Source: Coriobacteriales bacterium
GTDB lineage: Bacteria; Actinomycetota; Coriobacteriia; Coriobacteriales; UBA8131
DNA: 11,907 bases
Direction: 5' to 3'
NCBI GenBank assembly: GCA_031282085.1
Contig: JAITEK010000079.1
Location: 1-11,907, forward strand
Shown piece by piece: positions 5,395 to 11,907 of this stretch. Positions within the stretch are counted from its first letter, which is position 1. Every line of letters begins with the position of its first letter. The position numbers and the translations under genes are program-made. The notes beneath the pieces were generated by a model. The model saw nothing but the letters and a program-made list of their open reading frames with translations, was not told the origin of the DNA and searched no databases.

Positions 5395-7704
5395 TTAGCT
5401 CCCCGCGCGGCGTGGCGCCTTGCGGACAACCTCGCCCGGCATGGTCCTGCGTGCGTCTATTACGCCCTCGATGCCTCTCAACTCCCGCAGTATCTTCGTG
5501 ATATGCGCGATCTCGCTCACCTCGAACAGATACCGCATCTCCACGATACCGTCTTTGTGCGTCGTCATGGTGGCGGAGAGGAAGTTCACACCGCTGCTGC
5601 CGAGGGCGACCGTCACGTCTTGATATAGATGGAGGCGGTCGATGGCCTCGATGAGCACCTCAACCTTATACACCTCGTTGCTCTTGACGTCCGTCGTCCA
5701 GGCAACCTCAATTATACGCTCTGGCGAGGACATCAGAGCCTTGGCGTTGGGGCAGTTCGTCCGGTGGATGGTCACACCGCGCCCCCGCGTGACAAAGCCG
5801 ATGATCTCGTCGCCTGGCACGGGGTTGCAGCAATGCGAGAGCCGCACGAGCACCCCGTCGAGCCCCTTGACGACAACGCCGGAAGACCCCTTGCCGCTGC
5901 TCGAGCCCCGCGATTTGAAGGACTCCACCGTGGCGCTCTCCGTCATGTTGAGGCCGAGAAGCTTCTCCGCCGCCGGCGCCTCAACGTTGCCCTGTTGCTC
6001 AACGGCCAGCTCCTTGAGCAGCTTGTTGGCTATCTGGCGCGCGCTCTGCTTGCCGGCGCCCACGCGTGCCAGCAGATCATCAGCATCACGGAAATCAAGG
6101 CCGTCCGCCACGACTTTGAGCGCCTTGGTCAGACGCGTTGAGGAGACGCCCACTCCGTGCTTGCGCATCTCGCGGCCCAGCAACTCGCGGCCGTGCAGTA
6201 TGTCGTCGTCCTTGGTGATACGCGAGAAATAGCCACGTATCTTGGAGCGGGCGGTAGGTGTTTTGGCGATGTTGAGCCAGTCGCGCGACGGCCCCGAGCT
6301 TTTAAGCGTGAGCACCTCGACCCGGTCGCCCGTCTGCAACTCGTAGGTAAGCGGGACGATGCTGCCGTTGACCTTTGCACCGACGCAGTGATTGCCCACC
6401 TCGGTGTGGATGGCGTAGGCGAAATCAATGGGCGTTGAGCCATTGCGCAGGCGGATGACCTCGCCTTTCGGGGTGAACACAAAGACCTCGGAGTTGGTGA
6501 GGTCCAGCCGCAGCGACTCCATGAACTCGCGCGGGTCGGCTTCATCATCCGTCCAGTCGAGCATCTGCCGCAGCCAGGAGAGCTGATCATCCATCTCCTT
6601 TTCGGTGGGGCTGCGCCTCCCCTCCTTGTAACGCCAATGCGCCGCCACGCCGTATTCGCTCGTCTGATGCATCTCCCGGGTGCGTATCTGTATCTCAAGC
6701 GGCCGCCCCGCGGGGCCGATGACGGTGGTGTGCAGCGATTGGTAACGGTTGAGCTTGGGCATGGCGATGTAGTCCTTGAAGCGCCCCGGCATCGGCGGCC
6801 AGATGGTGTGGACCGCGCCCAGGCAGGAGTAGCACTCGCTGATGGTCTCAACGATGACGCGCAGGGCGATGAGGTCGTATATCTCGGAGAAATCCTTGCC
6901 CTTCTGGGCCATCTTGAGGTAGATGGAGTAGAGGTGCTTGGGGCGCCCGGTGATCTTTGCCTCCACGCTCACACGCGCCAACTCGGCCGAAAGCAGCTCT
7001 ATCGTGCGCTCGAGGTAGTCCTCGCGGGCGCTGCGCGATTCCTTGACCATGCGCGAGACCTGCTGGAAGCGCGCTGGCTCAAGATAGTAGAACGCGAGGT
7101 CCTCCAACTCCCATTTGATGGAGTTGATGCCGAGGCGGTGCGCGAGCGGTGCGAATACCTCCATCGTCTCACGCGCCTTGAAGATGCGCCGGTCCTCGCT
7201 CAGGGCTTGGAGGGTTCGCATGTTGTGAAGGCGGTCGGCGAGCTTGATGACGATGACGCGCACATCTTTGGACATGGCCAGGAGCATCTTGCGGATATTG
7301 CGGACCTGCTGCTCGGAGAGGGACTCTATCTCGATGCGCGTGATCTTGGTCACACCGTCGATGAGCTCGCGCACATCGGGGCCGAACTCCCGCTCAACCT
7401 CCTCCAGCGTCACAGACGTGTCCTCAACGGTGTCGTGCAGGATGGCCGCGGCGATGGTGTCAACATCCATGCGCAGCTCGGCTAGGATGAGCGCGACCTG
7501 GACCGGGTGGTTGATGAATGCCTCGCCCGTCTTGCGCACCTGCCCTTTGTGCGCCTTGTTCGCGAAGTCAAAGGCGCGCCGCAACTCTTCCAACTCATCC
7601 GGGCCGAGGTAGGTCTGTGCCTGCTCTATCAGGCGCACGAAGGCATCGGGCGTCTCATCGCCTCGCCGTGCCTCCAGCGTGTCGCGTATCTCATCTGTCA
7701 TCAT
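5395..7704 (-). CDS. rel: Bifunctional (p)ppGpp synthetase/hydrolase, Rel/SpoT family
   Basis: This 769-residue protein has the full Rel architecture and controls the stringent response by making and degrading (p)ppGpp. The HD hydrolase domain (about 45-190) keeps its metal ligands in 'INHP' (H66), 'ILHDTVEDT' (H90, D91) and 'KLADRLHNMRT' (D157). The synthetase domain (about 240-365) has 'GRPKHLYSIYLKM', 'YDLIALRVIV', the basic 'RFKD' (308-311) typical of bifunctional enzymes, 'YQSLHTTVIGP' and 'LEIQIRT' (E337). A TGS domain follows (about 405-468), then a helical region, the zinc-finger-like 'LSHCCNPVPGD' with 'IHRTNCPN' (C625, C626, H647, C651) and a C-terminal ACT-like domain (about 678-755). 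Both activities look intact. The start ATGATG directly follows the recJ stop (TGAATGATG), with only a weak GGATGG-like ribosome site, pointing to coupled translation. It is the only Rel-type gene visible here. Confidence 0.97.
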   Translation of the reverse strand: MMTDEIRDTLEARRGDETPDAFVRLIEQAQTYLGPDELEELRRAFDFANKAHKGQVRKTGEAFINHPVQVALILAELRMDVDTIAAAILHDTVEDTSVTLEEVEREFGPDVRELIDGVTKITRIEIESLSEQQVRNIRKMLLAMSKDVRVIVIKLADRLHNMRTLQALSEDRRIFKARETMEVFAPLAHRLGINSIKWELEDLAFYYLEPARFQQVSRMVKESRSAREDYLERTIELLSAELARVSVEAKITGRPKHLYSIYLKMAQKGKDFSEIYDLIALRVIVETISECYSCLGAVHTIWPPMPGRFKDYIAMPKLNRYQSLHTTVIGPAGRPLEIQIRTREMHQTSEYGVAAHWRYKEGRRSPTEKEMDDQLSWLRQMLDWTDDEADPREFMESLRLDLTNSEVFVFTPKGEVIRLRNGSTPIDFAYAIHTEVGNHCVGAKVNGSIVPLTYELQTGDRVEVLTLKSSGPSRDWLNIAKTPTARSKIRGYFSRITKDDDILHGRELLGREMRKHGVGVSSTRLTKALKVVADGLDFRDADDLLARVGAGKQSARQIANKLLKELAVEQQGNVEAPAAEKLLGLNMTESATVESFKSRGSSSGKGSSGVVVKGLDGVLVRLSHCCNPVPGDEIIGFVTRGRGVTIHRTNCPNAKALMSSPERIIEVAWTTDVKSNEVYKVEVLIEAIDRLHLYQDVTVALGSSGVNFLSATMTTHKDGIVEMRYLFEVSEIAHITKILRELRGIEGVIDARRTMPGEVVRKAPRRAGS

Positions 7705-10700
7705 TCACCCATCCGTTGTATCACCGTGGGAGGGGGTGAGCGGCCCGCGCATCTGCGCGCAGAGCTCCTCAGCCGTCGCCTCAAGCGCCCAGGCGCTGAA
7801 GCACTCCGAGAGAGCGAACTCCTCCCTCCCTTCAAGATATATGCTGCTCGCGGAAAGTTCAACCCTTGCGTCCACGGTCATCTCCAGGGTCCAGCACAGG
7901 TCGCGTGGCTCCGGCGTAACGCTGCTGTCGCCGTCGAGTTGGATGAGCCTGAGCAGCCCCAGTTCCGCGAAGATGGCCACGCCGGTTGCAATCCCGCGCT
8001 CATCAAGTCCGCAGTCGGCCTGCTCGTGCAGGCAGTCCATCACGAGTTGCGAGACGCCCACCGTGAACGGCGCGGCCCCGCCACCTGCCCGTGCATACGT
8101 GCGCAGGGCCTTGTAAAGCGCCGTGAGCTCCTCCTGCGTCGGAGCGAGCGAGGCGAGCAGGCCGCGATTTAACTCGGCGTCGGCCGCAGTGTAGAGCAGA
8201 TGGATGGTCGCAGGCTGCCCATCGCGACCCGCGCGCCCGGCCATCTGGTTGAAGGCGACCGCGCTGAGTGGGAGGTGGTACAGCACCACATCGGAGACGT
8301 CGGGGATGTTGACGCCCTCCCCAAAGGCGCTCGTGGAGACGATGGTCGTAAGCTCGCCAGAACGGAAGCCCTCCTCGATGGCGCTGCGCTTCTCGCGCGT
8401 CAGCCCCGCGTGGTAGAAGACGACGGACGCGGGCTGTGCGCTGTGCTTGCGCAGCAGGTGAACCAACTCCATGGCCTTGATTCGGGAGTTCACGTAGACA
8501 AGCGATTTGGTGGCCTTGTCCATGAGCGTAAGAAGGTAGGCGTCGCGGTCGCACCGGTCGCGTGCGTCGTCTATCAGCAGGTTATCGCGCCGGGCGTTGT
8601 CAACGATAATCCGCTCGATGCTCAGGGCCTCGCGGATGCCGGAGGTAACGCGGTCATCCGAGGTCGCGGTGAGCGCGAGGAACTGCGCCTGCGGAAAGCG
8701 CGCACGTATCTCACTCAGATCGCGATAGGCCCCGCGCCCGGTAGCACGCTCGGTCTGGATGTGGTGCGCCTCGTCAAAGACGATGAAGCCCACACGTCCC
8801 GACTCCGCAAAGCGCCAGGCGTGCAGCCCGAAGAACTCAGGGGTTGTGAGCAGGGCGTCTACCTTACCCTCGTACAGGTCCTGGAATACACGGTCTTTGT
8901 CCGCCGTACTGTCCTCTCCCGTGAGGGCGCGCGACACAAGGCCCAGGCGGGCAAAGCCGTGCGCAAGGTGCGCGGCCTGGTCGGCTATGAGTGCGCGCAG
9001 CGGATAGATGAAGACGCTCGTCCGGTGCTCGGTGAGAGCCAGACGGGCGGCGTGGGTTTGGAATATGAGAGATTTGCCACGCCCCGTCGCCATAACAACC
9101 AGCGCCGAAGCTCCGCTTTGCAAGGCGTCGAGTGCGGCGCGTTGGGCGGAGTGCAGGGCGGCGGGTCGCCCGAGCAGGGCGGCGGCGAGCTCCTGAGGGT
9201 CCTGGGCGATTGCGCTACGGGGATACACTTGCTCAACCATGAGCTTTACGCGGCGCCTGCCGTTCCACTCGTCTACCTGCGGGCGGCAGATGAGGTCGAA
9301 GTCGCTACCGCCGGTAAGGAAGTCCTCGATATTCGGGCACTGGAACCATATGGCGGAAAGGCTGCCGGTGCTATCGCTTGCCACAAAGGACAGATGGTTC
9401 TTCTTCACGCCCACGGCACGCGCGGCTTTTATGAGGACGCCACGCGTCGCAAAGAGCGGCTCACGGTTACCCTGTCCATAGGGATCCAGCGAGGCAAGCT
9501 GCTCAACCGCTTCCAGCGAAAGTTCCGAGAACCGGGGTTGGGCGTCCACCACCAGCGGCGGGTGGAAGTGCTCCTCCGGTTCGGCCGCCAGAACAGCCTC
9601 CAGCTGCTCGGTGAACGCGGCAAGGCGCGCGGAGTCGAGCGTGACGCCAACAGCCGCCTCATGCCCACCGAAACGCAGCGTGAGTGAGGCGCAGGATTCC
9701 ACGGCCTTAAAGAGGTTGACCGCCCCCACGCTGCGTCCCGAGCCACGGGCCTCGCCGTCTACGAGGGTAAAGACGAGGGCGGGCACGCCGAAGCGCGAGA
9801 CAAGACGGGCAGCGACGATGCCCCGCACACCCTCGTGCCAACCTTCTCCCGCGGCAACGACCACCTTCTGCCCATGATAAGACGCGGTGACCTGTGCCAG
9901 CGCCTCCTCAAATTGGGTGCTTTCTATCGCACGGCGGTTGTTGTTCGCCGCCTCAAGGGCCTCGGCGAGCTCGAAGGAGGCAGAGGGGTCATCGCTTATG
10001 AGCAGCTCAAGAGCCGTAGTGGGGCTGTCCATCCTCCCCGCCGCGTTAAGCCGCGGGATAAGGCCGAAAGTCAAATCGCGCGCGCTCAGAGGTCCGCCGT
10101 TGTGCCGCGTACGCGCGAGCACGGCAGCAACACCGGGACGCGGTACGCGCTCTATGAGGGCCAGACCATCGGTGACCAGAGAGCGGTTCTCCCCGGTCAG
10201 GGGCATCACGTCGGCAAGCGTCCCCAGCGTGGCAAGGTCGGTGAGGCTGCGCCAAAGCTGTGGCTTGCCAAAACGCTCCCCCAACAAGGTAAGCAGTTTG
10301 AGCGCGACGCCGACGCCCGCGAGGATGGCCTGCGGCGAATCCTGCACGAGCTTGGGGTCGGCTACCGGGACGCCGCACGGTACCGCGTCCGAAGGTTCAT
10401 GGTGGTCGGTTATCAGCACCTCAATGCCGCGCGCAACCAGCTCTGCGACCTCGTCGCGCGAGGCGATGCCGCAATCGACCGTAATAAGCAGCTCAGGGTC
10501 GCGCTCATAGACCCGCTCAAGCACGGCAGGCGAAAGACCGTAGCCCTCATCCGCACGGTTGGGTATGAGGTAGTCGGCGGTGGTACCGAGCGCGGCGAGC
10601 CCCTTCAGCAGGCAGGCGGTCGCGCTGATGCCGTCCACATCGTAATCCCCGAACACCAGGATACGCTTGTTCGCGCGCATGGCGGCCTCCAGCGCGTTGA

Positions 10701-10902
10701 CCACCTCTGCCATGCCGGGGATAAGCGTCGCGTCGCTCCAGTCATGCCCGAGGTCGGGATACAGAAAGGCCGCGGCCTCATTGGGCGTCGTTATCCCGCG
10801 CGCCACAAGAACGCGAGCCACCAGCGGCGCGAGACCGCAGGCGTCCGCAAGCCCCTGAGCGGTTGCCGCGTCGACTTCCTGTGCTGTCCACTGTTGCGTC
10901 AT
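7705..10902 (-). CDS. recJ: RecJ single-strand exonuclease fused to a RecQ-like SF2 helicase
   Basis: This protein has 1065 residues from the chosen start, almost twice E. coli RecJ (577). Residues 1-560 are RecJ: DHH motifs 'FGDYDVDGISA' (D86, D88, D90), 'ITVDCG' (D143), 'ITDHHEP' (D166-H168) and 'ADVMPLTGENR' (D231), the DHHA1 part with 'GWHEGVRGIVAARL' and 'RFGGHEAAVG', then an OB-fold region (about 450-560). Residues 565-930 are an SF2 helicase: Q587, Walker A 'MATGRGKS' (604-611), 'YPLRALIADQ', 'FDEAHH' (709-714), 'LALTATS', 'VYVNSR', 'STSAFGEGVNIPD' and 'NQMAGRAGRDGQP' (885-897). A helical tail follows. It should resect 5' ends of single-stranded DNA in repair, with its own unwinding motor. 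The ATG at 10902 starts the RecJ-like 'MTQQW' sequence; its ribosome site is weak (AGGG at 10 nt) and lies in a small hairpin. The frame is open to 11130, but that extension does not look like RecJ. Confidence 0.94.
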   Translation of the reverse strand: MTQQWTAQEVDAATAQGLADACGLAPLVARVLVARGITTPNEAAAFLYPDLGHDWSDATLIPGMAEVVNALEAAMRANKRILVFGDYDVDGISATACLLKGLAALGTTADYLIPNRADEGYGLSPAVLERVYERDPELLITVDCGIASRDEVAELVARGIEVLITDHHEPSDAVPCGVPVADPKLVQDSPQAILAGVGVALKLLTLLGERFGKPQLWRSLTDLATLGTLADVMPLTGENRSLVTDGLALIERVPRPGVAAVLARTRHNGGPLSARDLTFGLIPRLNAAGRMDSPTTALELLISDDPSASFELAEALEAANNNRRAIESTQFEEALAQVTASYHGQKVVVAAGEGWHEGVRGIVAARLVSRFGVPALVFTLVDGEARGSGRSVGAVNLFKAVESCASLTLRFGGHEAAVGVTLDSARLAAFTEQLEAVLAAEPEEHFHPPLVVDAQPRFSELSLEAVEQLASLDPYGQGNREPLFATRGVLIKAARAVGVKKNHLSFVASDSTGSLSAIWFQCPNIEDFLTGGSDFDLICRPQVDEWNGRRRVKLMVEQVYPRSAIAQDPQELAAALLGRPAALHSAQRAALDALQSGASALVVMATGRGKSLIFQTHAARLALTEHRTSVFIYPLRALIADQAAHLAHGFARLGLVSRALTGEDSTADKDRVFQDLYEGKVDALLTTPEFFGLHAWRFAESGRVGFIVFDEAHHIQTERATGRGAYRDLSEIRARFPQAQFLALTATSDDRVTSGIREALSIERIIVDNARRDNLLIDDARDRCDRDAYLLTLMDKATKSLVYVNSRIKAMELVHLLRKHSAQPASVVFYHAGLTREKRSAIEEGFRSGELTTIVSTSAFGEGVNIPDVSDVVLYHLPLSAVAFNQMAGRAGRDGQPATIHLLYTAADAELNRGLLASLAPTQEELTALYKALRTYARAGGGAAPFTVGVSQLVMDCLHEQADCGLDERGIATGVAIFAELGLLRLIQLDGDSSVTPEPRDLCWTLEMTVDARVELSASSIYLEGREEFALSECFSAWALEATAEELCAQMRGPLTPSHGDTTDG

Positions 10903-11091
10903 GGAGGGAATGCCCTGTCTTTCTGCTCGTAGCGATGATCCACTTCCCATTCTGACAGATAGTACCCTGTTTGTGTCGTCTCCTTTGCCGCAGCTTTGCC
11001 AACCCTGCCGCAATATGACGGGTAATGGGATAAAATAGACTGACGTATGGATACCGCGTCTCTTACCGATATACTGCTTTGAGGAGGGTGG
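10903..11091. other. Divergent spacer between recJ and the zinc-ribbon gene
   Basis: This 189-nt spacer must hold the start signals of two divergent genes. On the plus strand it contains a -10-like TAAAAT (11031-11036) and the ribosome site GAGGAGG (11081-11087). On the minus strand I see TACTAT (10970-10965 region) without a convincing -35. A short stem AGGG-AATG-CCCT (10905-10916) sits just before the recJ start. No repeat or RNA gene is recognised. Confidence 0.5.
11031..11036 (+). promoter_or_regulatory. Possible -10 box TAAAAT for the zinc-ribbon gene
   Basis: TAAAAT lies 55 nt before the ATG in a locally AT-rich stretch (GGGATAAAATAG). No good -35 hexamer is found at 16-19 nt upstream, so the site is only a candidate. 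Confidence 0.3.
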
Positions 11092-11883
11092 ATGGCACGC
11101 AACGATCGCAGGCGATCCAAGCAGTGGCATTTCTCGGATTCAGGCAACCGCTTTGACAGACGGCGGAATCTGAGGCCGGTCACTGACCCTCACCCTATCT
11201 CCAAAACCTTCACGCGCAAGATCATCCACTGTAAACGTTGCGGCAGCCGTGTTGTGAGCAACGTAAAACACTGTCCCTACTGCGGCAAGAGCCTCCTGCC
11301 TCTCGTCCAGCGCTTCTGGTTCTGGCTGCTCATCGTTGTGCTTGCCGGCGCCGGGACAGGAGGGCTGGTGCTCTTCACGCCGACTATCGAACTCACCCAG
11401 AAGCCGCCTGAGATACCCGCCCCTGTGGTCGTGGGCGCGCCGGAGGAGACCCCGACAAAAGACCTCGCGTTCGGCACGACCGTAGACTGCGACAGCCTGC
11501 TCGTTACCGTTATCAGCGCCACTCAGGAACTGCGCGCCTCCGACAACAAGCCTATCACGGCTGTTGAGGTACAGTTCCTCAACAAGAACTCCAACGATGT
11601 GACGCTGTATCTGACCCAATGGCAGCTTGAGACGGCGAGCGGCGAGCGCGTTGAACATTATATCGGGAAGACGGACCAGGGGGAGACGGTTACAAGCGAG
11701 CTTGAGGCTTCTGTCCTGGCAAAGGATGCTACAGTGACGGCGACACTCTACTTCGCTGCCAATGATCCCCTCCGCGTGGTCTTCGCCCCCAACGCCCTCG
11801 CCGACAGCGACACCAACCTCGTAACCTGGTCCCTCCCCGCCCTCGCGCCCGCCCCCGAGGCCAACCCTCCTGCCGAGGGTTAA
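11092..11883 (+). CDS. Zinc-ribbon, single-pass membrane protein with extracytoplasmic domain
   Basis: This 263-residue protein begins with a basic, polar stretch (1-45), then a zinc ribbon 'CKRCG...CPYCGK' with C47, C50, C61 and C64. One membrane helix follows at about 74-96, then a Pro-rich linker and a beta-rich domain (about 125-250). The domain resembles the DUF4352/immunoglobulin-like outer domains of Gram-positive surface proteins: 'ITAVEVQFLNKNSNDVTLYL' and 'TATLYFAANDPLRVVF' are typical alternating strands. The likely topology is ribbon inside, domain outside. The C-terminal tail is rich in Pro and Ala. The ATG at 11092 is preceded by GAGGAGG with 4 nt spacing. It is transcribed away from recJ, so it does not belong to the repair/stringent cluster. 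Function is unknown; the family likeness is judged from pattern only. Confidence 0.8.
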   Translation: MARNDRRRSKQWHFSDSGNRFDRRRNLRPVTDPHPISKTFTRKIIHCKRCGSRVVSNVKHCPYCGKSLLPLVQRFWFWLLIVVLAGAGTGGLVLFTPTIELTQKPPEIPAPVVVGAPEETPTKDLAFGTTVDCDSLLVTVISATQELRASDNKPITAVEVQFLNKNSNDVTLYLTQWQLETASGERVEHYIGKTDQGETVTSELEASVLAKDATVTATLYFAANDPLRVVFAPNALADSDTNLVTWSLPALAPAPEANPPAEG

Positions 11884-11907
11884 CCCTCACCCACCGCCCG
11901 CCCGTCA

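Noticed and set aside
6637..7485. 282-codon plus-strand open frame opposite rel
   Set aside because: Antisense shadow of the conserved HD and synthetase domains, with low-complexity composition and no recognisable family.
8200..9687. 495-codon plus-strand open frame opposite recJ
   Set aside because: It is an antisense shadow of the conserved helicase/RecJ frame, common in GC-rich DNA; the opposite strand carries clear motifs.
10996..11036. Full -35/-10 promoter TTGCCA to TAAAAT for the zinc-ribbon gene
   Set aside because: The spacing is 29 nt, far beyond the 16-19 nt used by sigma-70-type polymerase.
10903..11130. 76-codon N-terminal extension of recJ up to an ATG at 11130
   Set aside because: The sequence is not RecJ-like, would overlap the start of the divergent gene, has no suitable ribosome site, and RecJ similarity begins at the ATG at 10902.

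Overview
The window looks like a high-GC, actinobacterial chromosome. My best guess is class Coriobacteriia, inferred from the GC-rich coding sequence, the strong AGGAGG-type ribosome binding sites, a RecJ fused to a RecQ-like helicase, and the gene families present. I could not run a database comparison, so treat the taxon as a hypothesis. No rRNA, tRNA, CRISPR array, transposase or phage gene is visible.

Layout from left to right. At 1-402 (+) is the C-terminal end of an ABC-transporter substrate-binding protein. A strong hairpin at 449-481 lies between it and the convergent neighbour. At 549-1543 (-) is a two-gene unit, a PadR-family repressor whose stop overlaps the start of a DUF2812-type membrane protein. 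In front of padR is a near-consensus promoter (TTGACA, 18 bp, TACTAT) whose -10 box lies in a perfect inverted repeat, as expected for an autoregulated PadR operon. From about 1650 to 1822 is a mosaic of small hairpins and repeats, including two inverted copies of a palindromic repeat.

From 1823 to 10902 (-) is a five-gene cluster transcribed right to left: recJ-helicase fusion, bifunctional rel (ppGpp synthetase/hydrolase), a metallo-beta-lactamase-fold hydrolase, nadE and an EamA-family transporter. Junctions are abutting (recJ/rel), 44 nt apart (rel/hydrolase) or overlapping by 10 nt (hydrolase/nadE) and 26 nt (nadE/eamA), so they are probably co-transcribed. The recJ-rel-hydrolase order resembles the recJ-apt-relA-dtd-hydrolase block of many Gram-positive bacteria with apt and dtd absent. 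The cluster combines DNA repair, stringent response and NAD synthesis.

At 11092-11883 (+), divergent from recJ, is a membrane-anchored zinc-ribbon protein with an extracytoplasmic domain.

The most notable points are: (i) NadE keeps its synthetase domain but appears to have lost the whole Glu-Lys-Cys catalytic triad of its glutaminase domain; (ii) a palindromic repeat that also occurs in the nearby spacer lies in frame inside the EamA transporter gene, in a large extra loop between TM2 and TM3; (iii) the spacer copies show paired stem changes that preserve the hairpin; (iv) RecJ is fused to a RecQ-like helicase without an evident RecQ zinc site or aromatic-rich loop; (v) the padR promoter/operator architecture.
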